Assembly (NCBI RefSeq): GCF_001299635.1 | Contig: NZ_JRHN01000038.1 | Location: 310,001-374,000, forward strand | DNA: 64,000 bases | Source of the DNA: Clostridioides difficile | GTDB taxonomy: Bacteria; Bacillota; Clostridia; Peptostreptococcales; Peptostreptococcaceae | Reading direction: 5' to 3' | Shown here: one piece after another, positions 54,957 to 63,865 of the stretch | How the letters are laid out: each line of letters begins with the position of its first letter | Position numbering within the stretch: the first letter of the stretch is position 1 | The notes under the pieces: generated by a model | What the model saw: only the letters and a program-made list of their open reading frames with translations | Database searches by the model: none | What the model was told of the DNA's origin: nothing | Translations under genes and position numbers: made by a program

Positions 54957-55976
54957 TTATATTTTAGCAAAATTACATGCAGGGTAAGTACATACATCAC
55001 AGTTCATACAAAGTCCTCCATGACCATATCTAGCTATATCATACTTATCAAGTTTTTCATCAATCAAGACTCTAGATAGAACTATGTCAAATACTGTAGT
55101 TTTATGATACATTGCGCACCCTGGTATACCCATAATTGGAACTTCTCCATAGTAAGCAAGTAAAAACATTGCTCCTGGCAATATTGGTGACCCATATGTT
55201 ACCAAATCAGCTCCAGTTTCTTTTATTGCTGTTGGTGTGACATCATCTGGGTCTACACTCATACCACCAGTACAGCAGATAAGTTCTGCCCCCTGACTTA
55301 TAAATTCTTTTATTGCATTTTTTATAATTTCTTTATCATCTGGACATATAGTTTGTCCTATAACCTCACATCCAAAGCCCTTTACTTTTTCTTCTATCAC
55401 TGGTCCAAATTTGTCAACAATTCGACTATAGAATACTTCATTTCCAGTAGTAACAATCCCTACTTTCTTAGGTTTAAAGGGCACTACATTTACTATTTTT
55501 CTATTTCCAACTACTTTTCTTGCCTCTTCTAATTTTTTCTCATCTATGACTAGAGGTATAACTCTTGTTCCAGCTACTTTCAGACCTTTATTTACTATAA
55601 AATTATTATGAAGAGTAGCCATCATTATTTCACCGACACAATTCAAATCAAAAAGTGCATCAACATCTATCTTTAAAAGCCCATCACAGGCAGCTATAAA
55701 ATCTATCTTTCCTTCTTTTATTTCACTAAAATTTAAATTTTCTCCAGCAGTTAATTCTTTTAAAAATAGTGCACCTTCATTTTCATGAATCATGCCTTCT
55801 GATTTTTCCCATACATACAAATTATCTTTACCAAGAGATAATAAAACTGGAATGTCTTCTTCTTTTACTACATGACCTTTTTTAAACTTTCTTCCTTTAA
55901 ATTCTCCAGGTATTATTTGAGTTATGTCATGACATAAAACTTGTCCAATAGCATCTATAGTTTTTATTAACTTCAT
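54957..55976 (-). CDS. Molybdopterin-binding MoeA/MogA-like protein
   Basis: 339 residues. The C-terminal molybdopterin-binding (MoaB/Mog) fold has VGIVTTGNEVFY, the long GxxV region and LICCTGGMSVDPDDVTPTAI. GIPGCAMYHKTTVFDIVL follows. The N-terminal 140 residues form a MoeA-like lead with KKGHVVKEEDIPVLLSLGKDN. The tail GGLCMNCDVCTYPACNFAKI is a cysteine cluster that may bind FeS or metal. It overlaps mocA by 4 bases. With yqeC and mocA it probably matures the molybdenum hydroxylase cofactor. Confidence 0.83.
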   Translation of the reverse strand: MKLIKTIDAIGQVLCHDITQIIPGEFKGRKFKKGHVVKEEDIPVLLSLGKDNLYVWEKSEGMIHENEGALFLKELTAGENLNFSEIKEGKIDFIAACDGLLKIDVDALFDLNCVGEIMMATLHNNFIVNKGLKVAGTRVIPLVIDEKKLEEARKVVGNRKIVNVVPFKPKKVGIVTTGNEVFYSRIVDKFGPVIEEKVKGFGCEVIGQTICPDDKEIIKNAIKEFISQGAELICCTGGMSVDPDDVTPTAIKETGADLVTYGSPILPGAMFLLAYYGEVPIMGIPGCAMYHKTTVFDIVLSRVLIDEKLDKYDIARYGHGGLCMNCDVCTYPACNFAKI

Positions 55977-56542
55977 AATTTACCCCCAATTCTTTCATAG
56001 TCCGTTTTTGTATCAATATCTAATAATATTTCTCTAGGAACTTCTACATACTTTATTTTTGATGCATTTTTTAAAACGGTTTTACCTTTTTCATCTTCTT
56101 TAAGTGCCAATAATTCTTCTTTTTTGCTGTATGGGAATATAACTGGATTTCCACATACATCTTTACATCGTGGAATTACTATAAAATCTCTATCTAATTT
56201 AAAAGTATTTATAATTTTATCTATATATAAACTATCAATAAATGGCTGGTCTCCTACAAAAAACATGTAGCCATCACATTTTGAACTGTTTAAAATACCT
56301 AATTTTATGGATTCGCTCTGACCTATATTTGCATTTTTATTATCCACATATTTAAAACCATATTTATTACACAACAATGAAACTTCTTTGTATTGACTTA
56401 CAACTACAACTTGATGAAAATTAATTTTACTAACTGCTTTTAATACATGTTCTATTATAGAACATCCTTTATAATCTAATAAAAGTTTATTCGTTCCCAT
56501 TCTTCTGGCAAAGCCCGATGCCATTATTACTGCATTTATCAT
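55973..56542 (-). CDS. mocA: MocA-like molybdenum cofactor nucleotidyltransferase
   Basis: 189 residues of the MobA/MocA glycosyltransferase-like family. Nucleotide motif AVIMASGFARRMGTNKLLL (LAxGxSxRMGxxKLL type) is at the start, MFFVGDQPFID (GDxP) near 95 and GNPVIFP near 143. MocA makes the cytosine dinucleotide form of the molybdenum cofactor used by xanthine-dehydrogenase-type enzymes. The ATG at 56542 is 9 bases after AAGG; the ATG at 56551 overlaps it. It is downstream of yqeC and coupled to the MoeA-like gene. Confidence 0.85.
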   Translation of the reverse strand: MINAVIMASGFARRMGTNKLLLDYKGCSIIEHVLKAVSKINFHQVVVVSQYKEVSLLCNKYGFKYVDNKNANIGQSESIKLGILNSSKCDGYMFFVGDQPFIDSLYIDKIINTFKLDRDFIVIPRCKDVCGNPVIFPYSKKEELLALKEDEKGKTVLKNASKIKYVEVPREILLDIDTKTDYERIGGKL

Positions 56543-56647
56543 ATATATCATCCTTGGTATTTATAATGTATTGATAGTTCTATGATTTTATAATATCACT
56601 ATTGATATTATCTATATATATAATATCATATAAACTATTTTAATACT

Positions 56648-57370
56648 TCAATATCTTGTACAAAACTTTTGTTTTATACTTCCATAAAATATCTCCATTT
56701 TACTTTCATCTTCTTTAATACTTTTTATTAATTCTATAGCTAATTTTTTATATTTTTCATCTTCAACTTTATTGATGAATAATATTTTTTCTCCACAATA
56801 GTTTTTAAATAAACCATTTGGATTTAATACTATATTTTTTAAATTTTCGAGATTTACTGTAGAATCATTGTTAGTATTATATGTATCTAAATTTACTATT
56901 TTTTTAAATAGGTCTAATCTGTGTATGTTTTCTTCATTAATATTCATTCCAAATGAGGTTATATCTAATATTCCTACAGTTTTTGTAGTTTTGTGATATA
57001 CTACTGGTTCATTATCATTCCAACCTTTAAGTCTTTTTTTCTTTGAACCATCTCCCTCTATTAAGACTATATCAAATTTATCTACAATTTCATCCAAAAT
57101 AGATGAATCAATACCTACTATTTTATTTTCATTATTTATATAGCTTCCACATACTGTTACTCCATGACAAATAGATGGAATAACAGTTCCATCTATTGTC
57201 ATAATTATATTTTCATAATTATCTGGTACATATATTTTAGTTGTTGTTGTAAGAAGAACTCTTAATTTACATCTATAAAAATCTGCAAAATAGTTTATAA
57301 ATGAAGTTTTACCTCCTGCTCCAACTACAGTTATTATTTCGTTCTTTCCTATTATATTTGATAATTCCAC
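56648..57370 (-). CDS. yqeC: YqeC-type selenium-dependent hydroxylase accessory protein
   Basis: 240 residues. P-loop-like start ITVVGAGGKTSFINYFADFY, then LLTTTTKIYVP and DIVLIEGDGSKKKRLKGWNDNEPVVY are the YqeC family signatures. In bacteria that use a labile selenium cofactor, YqeB/YqeC-type genes accompany molybdenum hydroxylases. It starts at a GTG 5 bases after AGAGGTG. The tnpB element lies directly upstream, between it and the hydroxylase large subunit. Confidence 0.85.
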   Translation of the reverse strand: MELSNIIGKNEIITVVGAGGKTSFINYFADFYRCKLRVLLTTTTKIYVPDNYENIIMTIDGTVIPSICHGVTVCGSYINNENKIVGIDSSILDEIVDKFDIVLIEGDGSKKKRLKGWNDNEPVVYHKTTKTVGILDITSFGMNINEENIHRLDLFKKIVNLDTYNTNNDSTVNLENLKNIVLNPNGLFKNYCGEKILFINKVEDEKYKKLAIELIKSIKEDESKMEIFYGSIKQKFCTRY

Positions 57371-57419
57371 ACTTTCACCTCTTGTAACTAATTTTTTAAT
57401 CTCTTAATTTTTTATAATT

Positions 57420-57553
57420 AAACTTTTTTAGTAAAAGTGATTTTTGAAATTCCATAAACTCGAAAGTAAATAGATTCTGTTGTAAACAACAAGGCGGATC
57501 CAATTCGCCGCTAAGCTGTAAGCCTACGCTATCAGTTTATCTTTTAAATATAA
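57420..57553 (-). ncRNA. Right end of TnpB element, likely omega-RNA scaffold
   Basis: Directly after the tnpB stop, the minus strand carries GC-rich pairings out of line with the surrounding base use: AGCGTAGGCTTACAGCT (57532-57516), GGCGAATTGGATCCGCC (57511-57493) and TTGTTGTTTACAACA (57493-57478). TnpB proteins are known to use an RNA made from this end of their element as guide scaffold. The exact end of the element, and hence the guide, cannot be fixed from one copy. The call is by position and structure. Confidence 0.55.
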
Positions 57554-58831
57554 TTAAGATATTCTTATTCTTTGTGGTTGTTTTAATATTTGAGGATTAT
57601 CCTTCAACTTGGATAAGTCAACTATTTGTGATTTTTTTAATATATTAAGACTAGCATTTACATCTGCATTTATAATCATACCAACACTGGATTTATATTG
57701 ACCTCGAGTTATTCTTTCTCCCTTAAAATCATATTTTTGTGCATTATCCAAATTGATATCAGGCAGAAAATCATCAGCAAAAAAGTCAGATTTACTAGTA
57801 TAACTTTCTTCTTGTCTAATAAAATTAATATTTTTTATTTTGCATAGATATTCTAACTTTCCTTTTATCTCTCCAAAAGGAATTCTTATAAAATTTCTAT
57901 ATATTTTCCTCTCCACATTATCACTTTTCTCTAATTTAGCATTATATCCTACTATTAAGTTTCCAATATTATTTTTTATACAGTAATCAATTATGTAAAA
58001 ACAAGTTTTATTTACATAATCCTTAACTTGATTATTCCTTTTATTCCAGACTTTAAATTGCTTTCTTGTAATTGCTGTTACATTCTTTTTTAATTTTAAA
58101 GCTTCTATTTTATCATTCTGTTTATTTGCCCATTGATTCACAGATTTAAGCCTTTTTCCATCTATGATAAAACTATCACCTAAATTTGTAACACATGTAC
58201 ATAAGTTTTCTAAACCTAAATCTATAGCTAGTGCATTTTTTTGATTTGAAACTTCCTCTGATTTCGGTATCTCATAACAATACTGAATTTCAAAGAACCT
58301 AGCCTTATGTTTAGGTATTATTCTTATTTCTTTAATCTTTTTTTCTAATATATTTTGAGGAACTTTTATACTTACTTTCCCATATAATTTTTTAAATGCT
58401 GGAGACATGGGTATATTTAGAATGCCATCTTCTTTAATTCTTATTTGACCTATTATTATACTAAAGAATCCTTCCTTATCAAGGTATTTAGGTGATTTTA
58501 TTCCTCTAAAATCATACTTACCTTCTTTAGCTAATTTGATTAATCCAAAAAAAGACCTAAACGAACTATCAACTTCTTTTAATATCTGTTGAGCTATATT
58601 ACTATTGAGAAGCTTATAATTTTCATTTTCTTTACATACATGATAGTTGGCTTCATAGTTAAGATGTTCTCCTTGATTAAAATAGTGTTGTCTAACATTG
58701 TATGTCCCAACATTATATAAGTTTTTTGCTAAGAAGCACATCTCTCGTAGAGCTTGATATTCTTTTTTAGTTAAGTTTTTTAATTGTTGTCTTTGAGTTC
58801 CATAGTGTATATTTTTTATTCTACTTGGCAT
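57554..58831 (-). CDS. tnpB: TnpB RNA-guided endonuclease, IS200/IS605-type accessory gene
   Basis: 425 residues. RuvC-I Asp is in ALAIDLGLENLCTC (about 205-218), RuvC-II Glu in FIRQEESYTSKSDF and RuvC-III Asp in INADVNASLNI near 390, so the nuclease site is intact. The Cys4 zinc finger after ESYTSK is missing; instead there is an acidic stretch and GERITRGQYKSS, as in the zinc-free clostridial subgroup. The start is ATG 58831, after AGGAGGTGAG; an ATG at 58867 is part of the left-end hairpin. No tnpA is present. It sits between the hydroxylase large subunit and yqeC. Confidence 0.93.
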   Translation of the reverse strand: MPSRIKNIHYGTQRQQLKNLTKKEYQALREMCFLAKNLYNVGTYNVRQHYFNQGEHLNYEANYHVCKENENYKLLNSNIAQQILKEVDSSFRSFFGLIKLAKEGKYDFRGIKSPKYLDKEGFFSIIIGQIRIKEDGILNIPMSPAFKKLYGKVSIKVPQNILEKKIKEIRIIPKHKARFFEIQYCYEIPKSEEVSNQKNALAIDLGLENLCTCVTNLGDSFIIDGKRLKSVNQWANKQNDKIEALKLKKNVTAITRKQFKVWNKRNNQVKDYVNKTCFYIIDYCIKNNIGNLIVGYNAKLEKSDNVERKIYRNFIRIPFGEIKGKLEYLCKIKNINFIRQEESYTSKSDFFADDFLPDINLDNAQKYDFKGERITRGQYKSSVGMIINADVNASLNILKKSQIVDLSKLKDNPQILKQPQRIRIS

Positions 58832-58861
58832 AAACTCACCTCCTTTAGAATATACTCTACT

Positions 58862-58906
58862 AGACATTATATATGGTATTTTTACAAAACGCCATATATA
58901 ATGTCT
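58862..58906. mobile_element. IS200/IS605-type left-end hairpin of TnpB element
   Basis: AGACATTATATATGG (58862-58876) pairs perfectly (15 bp) with CCATATATAATGTCT (58892-58906). Subterminal hairpins at the ends are the recognition sites of TnpA in this family. Together with 57420-57553 it sets the element at about 57.4-58.9 kb. Confidence 0.75.
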
Positions 58907-58969
58907 ATTTAGTTACTTTATTTTACAAAATAATTTAAATTTACATATTTTTATATATTATATTACATA

Positions 58970-61276
58970 TTATAATGGTTTGTTATTGTTTTTCATTCCC
59001 ATATAAACTTTTTCAAATGTCATAGGAAGCTCTCTCATACGAACTCCAGTAGCATTGAATATTGCATTTGCTATTGCAGGAGCTGGTGTATGTATTACTA
59101 TCTCTCCTAATGATTTAGCACCATAAGGGCCTCCTGGGTCGAAATTGTCAGCAAAATCTACCAATATATTTCCTACTTCTTTTTTTGTAGGAACTTTGTA
59201 TTGTAAAAAACTATCTGTTAATAATCTTCCATCTTTATCAAATCTAGGGTCTTCATACATTGCAAACCCTATACCCATCATTACTCCACCTTCTACTTGT
59301 ATTCTAGCTAAAGTTGGATTTATAACAGTTCCACAATCAGGTACACATGCAAAATTTATTACCTTATATTCACCTGTATTTTTATCTAATTCTATCTCTG
59401 CAAATCCTGCTATAAATGGTTTTATTCTTTTTAACATACCAAAAGACTCTGTCGCTTCCAAGACTACTGGCACATCATCACTAGCAAAGCCTATGCCTCC
59501 TACTGATTCCCTACCTAATTCTTCCAATAACACAAATTTACTATTATCATTTTTAACAAAAACTCTATCTTTTCCCAACTCTAAATCTTCTTTTTTAAAT
59601 CCTAGCTTTAATTCTGCCACTGAAAGTAATATTTCTTTTAATTTATTTGCTGTCTTTATAGTTGCATTTCCTGTAACTGTTGTTGTACAAGAAGCAAATG
59701 CTCCTGTATCATATGGACATAAATCTGAGTCCCCCGTATAAACAGATATTCTATCTACAGTAGTATTCAAAGTTTCAGCAGCAATTTGTGCTTGAATTGT
59801 ATCAGCTCCTTGACCTAAATCAGCAAGACCAGATAACAACTTGTATGTTCCATCTTCATCCATGCGTATAGTCACTGTTGCCATATCTACACGTGGTATA
59901 CCAGAACCATGATTTGCAACTGCCATACCTACTGCTCTTACCTTGTTATTTCCTATATCTTTACATGGATACTTAGCATCCCAATTTATTAATTTTTTAC
60001 CTTTTTCTATACATTGTTTTAACTCACAACTTAATATTTCTTCTTCAGCTGCTTTTCCAGTAGTGTATCTATCTATTATATTTTTAACTCTAAATTCAAG
60101 CGGGTCCATTCCAATCTTATTGGCTAATTCATCAATAGCACTATCTATTGCAAATATTCCTTGTGTAGCACCATATCCTCTAAGAGCTCCTGCTGGTAAC
60201 CTATTAGTATAAACTGTTCTAGCATCAAATCTAACAGCATCAATATCATTGTATATTGGTAATGTATTATGTCCAGATTCGGAAGAAACAGAAACACCAT
60301 TACCACCATAAGCACCCGTATTATTTAATGATTTTAATTCTATTGCCTTTAAATTTCCTTCTTTATCTGCACCCACTCTAACATCAAAAAACATTTCATG
60401 TCTACTATTAGAGCCTACAAAAGTTTCACCTCTTGTAAAAACGAATTTTGCCGGTCTACCAGTTTTCATAGTAACGAATGCAGTGAATATATCTGTAGCT
60501 GCTATATTCTTTCCTCCAAAGCCGCCACCTATTCTAGGCTTTATCACCCTTATTTTTGAAGATGGTATGCCAAGTACTTTTCTAAGTATTCTCTTTACAT
60601 TATGTGGTGATTGTAATGATGAAACTACAACAATCCTATCATTTATATCCTTGTATGAATAAGACCTATGAGTTTCCATCATACAATGCGATTGACTTTG
60701 AGTTTTATATGAAGCTTCAACCACAAAGTCACTTTCTTCAAGTTTTGCTTCAACATCTCCAAATTCAAAAAACTCTTTAGATACTATATTATTTTTTGCA
60801 TCCAATCCAAAAGGGTATGGCTCTACTATATCGTCTTCTGGATGTATAACAACCTCATTTCCTTCTGCTTCCTTTGCATTAAACACAGGTTTTAAAATTT
60901 CATAATCTACCTTTATCATCTTCAACGCTTTAAGTGCTGTTTTTTCATCTTCTGCTGCCACTAATGCCACTTCATCACCAACAAATCTAACTGTATCTTC
61001 AAGCAAAACTCTGTCATAAGGAGATGCTTCTGGCTCTGTTTGACCTGGAACACAATATCTAACTTGTGGTACATCTTTATAAGTATAAATGCCCACAACA
61101 CCTGGAATTTTTTCAGCTTTTGATGTATCTATATTCTTTATTTTTGCATGTGCATGTGGACTTCTAAGTAATTTTAATGTCAAAACATCTTTATGCATGA
61201 TGAGGTCTTCAGTATATAGAGGCTTCCCTGTAACAATGGCTGTACTATCTATCTTTCTTATCCCCTTAGTAATCAT
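58970..61276 (-). CDS. Xanthine-dehydrogenase-type molybdopterin-binding subunit
   Basis: 768 residues, the usual large-subunit length. The N-terminal aldehyde-oxidase a/b hammerhead (GIRKIDSTAIVTGKPLYTED, RSPHAHAKI, VRFVGDEVALVAAED) leads to the Mo-cofactor part with GGGFGGKN, AGALRGYGATQGIFAID, GLADLGQGADT and the catalytic Glu in GAKSLGE (about residue 725). It hydroxylates purines or similar heterocycles. The neighbouring yqeC/mocA genes and purine permease suggest a selenium-dependent xanthine or purine hydroxylase. Confidence 0.92.
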   Translation of the reverse strand: MITKGIRKIDSTAIVTGKPLYTEDLIMHKDVLTLKLLRSPHAHAKIKNIDTSKAEKIPGVVGIYTYKDVPQVRYCVPGQTEPEASPYDRVLLEDTVRFVGDEVALVAAEDEKTALKALKMIKVDYEILKPVFNAKEAEGNEVVIHPEDDIVEPYPFGLDAKNNIVSKEFFEFGDVEAKLEESDFVVEASYKTQSQSHCMMETHRSYSYKDINDRIVVVSSLQSPHNVKRILRKVLGIPSSKIRVIKPRIGGGFGGKNIAATDIFTAFVTMKTGRPAKFVFTRGETFVGSNSRHEMFFDVRVGADKEGNLKAIELKSLNNTGAYGGNGVSVSSESGHNTLPIYNDIDAVRFDARTVYTNRLPAGALRGYGATQGIFAIDSAIDELANKIGMDPLEFRVKNIIDRYTTGKAAEEEILSCELKQCIEKGKKLINWDAKYPCKDIGNNKVRAVGMAVANHGSGIPRVDMATVTIRMDEDGTYKLLSGLADLGQGADTIQAQIAAETLNTTVDRISVYTGDSDLCPYDTGAFASCTTTVTGNATIKTANKLKEILLSVAELKLGFKKEDLELGKDRVFVKNDNSKFVLLEELGRESVGGIGFASDDVPVVLEATESFGMLKRIKPFIAGFAEIELDKNTGEYKVINFACVPDCGTVINPTLARIQVEGGVMMGIGFAMYEDPRFDKDGRLLTDSFLQYKVPTKKEVGNILVDFADNFDPGGPYGAKSLGEIVIHTPAPAIANAIFNATGVRMRELPMTFEKVYMGMKNNNKPL

Positions 61277-61278
61277 TA

Positions 61279-62064
61279 TTAGTTTCCTCCCTCAATAACA
61301 TTATACATCCTTTTAACTAGTGCACTTGCCATGTCTATTCTATAATCTTTACTAGCTCTCATATTACTTCCATAAGTTAATTCCTCACTTGCAATAATAG
61401 ATGCCTTATCTATATCTTTTTCTTCACTTAATATAGTACTTGCTCCAAGAGCTATTTTTGCCCTTTGAGGTCTCGCTCCAATTGCTATTTTGTAAGTATT
61501 ATTTTCTTTCAACATGGCTGAGTTTAATATAGGAAAATCTCCTGTACATTTTCTTATTGAATCAAAAACAGCTATTGCATCTCTTTTTGGAAGTATTACC
61601 TCAACTAATATGTCTTTACTTAACTTATTATCTAAAAACTCATTTAATTCTAAGACTCCTTCTTTGTATAATCTTACCTTTGCTCCAACAACTAAAAGTG
61701 CTGGTATTAAATCAGAAAAACCGTACTTTGAAAATACACTAGCACCAATTCTAACACCTTGTCTAAATTGAACTCCTACTATATTAGAAACAGCACTTGA
61801 AACTATTCCACTACAGTAATTTTTAATAGTTTTATCAATTTCTAAACTTCTAAGAGATGTATCTGCACCTATAAGAATATTTTTCTCATCTTCCCTTATA
61901 TAATTTAGATTTATCGCCTTTAAATCTATGGCTGTTCCTATATTCTTATTACTTAATTTTATAAATCCGCACCCACCTAGAATAACATTATTCTTTTTAG
62001 AAGTTAAAATTTTATATGCTTCTTCTAAGCTTTCTGGAACTGTATATTCTTTTATAGTAACCAT
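61279..62064 (-). CDS. FAD-binding subunit of xanthine-dehydrogenase-type enzyme
   Basis: 261 residues of the CO-dehydrogenase-M/FAD-binding-5 family. The FAD loop is KKNNVILGGCGFIKLSNKNI (about 24-43), followed by IGADTSLRSLEI and VGVQFRQGVRIGASVFSKYG. The C-terminal domain has KIAIGARPQRAKIALGA. It passes electrons between FeS centres and acceptor. It ends 2 bases before the large subunit start. The 2Fe-2S subunit expected in the complex is not present here. Confidence 0.92.
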   Translation of the reverse strand: MVTIKEYTVPESLEEAYKILTSKKNNVILGGCGFIKLSNKNIGTAIDLKAINLNYIREDEKNILIGADTSLRSLEIDKTIKNYCSGIVSSAVSNIVGVQFRQGVRIGASVFSKYGFSDLIPALLVVGAKVRLYKEGVLELNEFLDNKLSKDILVEVILPKRDAIAVFDSIRKCTGDFPILNSAMLKENNTYKIAIGARPQRAKIALGASTILSEEKDIDKASIIASEELTYGSNMRASKDYRIDMASALVKRMYNVIEGGN

Positions 62065-62172
62065 CTTATCCCCCTGTCATCATACTTATTAAAAATTGAA
62101 ACTTTTAAATCTATCTTTTAATTTATATCAATAAATGTGATATGTCTGATTCACATTTATTAACTCTTTACA

Positions 62173-63531
62173 TTATAAATTTTCCTTTTTATCTTCAACT
62201 TTGTTATTCCTACTTTTCGGAAATTTTACCATATACAAAGCTTGAACTATTATGGCTACCATTGCTCCTGAAACTACACTTGAATCTGCAAATAAGGTTT
62301 CTATAAACTTTGGAAACTTTTCAAGAACTTGAGGAGCCACCATAAATCCTATGCCAGAAGCCATAGAAAGACCTAATATCATGCTATTTTCTTGATTGAA
62401 CCCATCCATACTAACAAGTCTTAAACCAGATGTTGTAAGGGTTGAAAATATAACAAGTGTTGCTCCCCCAACCACACAAGGAGGAATGGTTCTTATCAAA
62501 TTAGCTAGCAAAGGTGATATGCCTGCCAAAAATAGCCCAATTCCCCCAATAGCCAATACAAATTTACTTACAATTTTCGTATTGGAAACGATTGCAGAAT
62601 TTTGACCAAACATCCCCATTGGAGTTGCAGAAAATAATGCACCTATCGTAGATAGTACTCCATTTCCTAAAACAGCAGAAGAAAGTTCTTCATCTGTTAC
62701 TTGTCTATTGAGTCCCCCTACTGCAGAAAGCGTACATGCACCCATAATATCTGCTATTTCAACCAAATATATTATTGAAAACATCACTACAACTTCGATT
62801 CTTATATCTAGACCAAAAATAAGTGGTTTTGGAAGCGCTACCAAAGTAAACTCTTGAATTGAAGAAAAATTTACAATACCCAAAATTAGTGATAAAATGT
62901 ATCCAAAAATTATACTAACTAATATTGATGCATCTTTAAACAATCCTCTTCCATACTTGTTTAATCCTAATATCATAAGAGATACAGAGATTCCAACTAT
63001 AAAATTAATTGGCTGTCCAAAAGTTTCATTTCCCATACCTCCAGCTAAGTTTTTTATAGCTATTGGAAAAAGTCCAAGACCCATACATGCGACTATTGTT
63101 CCAGATACAACTGGAGTAAATATAAATCGTATTTTTTTAAGACCAAAACCAATTATAATTATTACTATTCCAGCTATTATTTGAGAACCAAATAAGACTG
63201 GCAACCCATACTTTCCTGCAACAGAGACTCCAGCTCCTATAAACATAGCTGTAGCTCCCATTATAACTGGTATCCCTCCCCCTAATTTAAATCCTTTAAA
63301 TAGAGGTATTGGATATAATTGTAATAAAGTTGATATTCCTGCAAAAACTAGTGCTGCTTGAATCAAGAGTGTTGACATTTTATGATCAAGCCCAGCTGCA
63401 TTTGCAACCAATATAGCTGGTAAACAACTTCCTATTACCATCGCCATTAAGTGTTGTAACCCTAAAGGTACGGCTTCCTTTAGTGGTGGTATTCCGTCTA
63501 ATTCAAATTTTGATGTACTTTTTGCTTTCAT
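62173..63531 (-). CDS. NCS2-family xanthine/uracil-type permease
   Basis: 452 residues, about 14 membrane segments. PPLKEAVPLGLQHLMAMVIG is the NCS2 start, MGAGVSVAG-type loops follow, and GMFGQNSAIVSNTKIVSKFV (about 308-327) and FGLDIRIEVVVMFSIIYLVEIAD (around 250) match the family's substrate- and proton-site segments. It imports xanthine, uric acid or a related purine with protons. It is upstream of, and in the same direction as, the hydroxylase subunits, so uptake and oxidation are linked. Confidence 0.92.
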   Translation of the reverse strand: MKAKSTSKFELDGIPPLKEAVPLGLQHLMAMVIGSCLPAILVANAAGLDHKMSTLLIQAALVFAGISTLLQLYPIPLFKGFKLGGGIPVIMGATAMFIGAGVSVAGKYGLPVLFGSQIIAGIVIIIIGFGLKKIRFIFTPVVSGTIVACMGLGLFPIAIKNLAGGMGNETFGQPINFIVGISVSLMILGLNKYGRGLFKDASILVSIIFGYILSLILGIVNFSSIQEFTLVALPKPLIFGLDIRIEVVVMFSIIYLVEIADIMGACTLSAVGGLNRQVTDEELSSAVLGNGVLSTIGALFSATPMGMFGQNSAIVSNTKIVSKFVLAIGGIGLFLAGISPLLANLIRTIPPCVVGGATLVIFSTLTTSGLRLVSMDGFNQENSMILGLSMASGIGFMVAPQVLEKFPKFIETLFADSSVVSGAMVAIIVQALYMVKFPKSRNNKVEDKKENL

Positions 63532-63865
63532 AATAAAAACTCCCGTTACATAAAACTTATTGAATTATATAAATACTTAAAAATCTAATATATTAAATTA
63601 AATGACGTTTATAAATTTTGATTACACTTCCTTATACATTTAAGTCTTTACTCTTAAAGAATACGTACAATAAATTTAATTATTAACAAATAAACTTATT
63701 CTATCATTTTGTATATGTTATTATACAGTAGCTTACAAACATAAGAATATTATAGCTATGAATTTTTAATTTTTTACAATAAATTTAATCCAAGTTAAAT
63801 CTTTCAATCTTAATAATTATAAGTTATAAGTTTTCATAAGTATTTATATTTTGTAAGTTTTAAAC

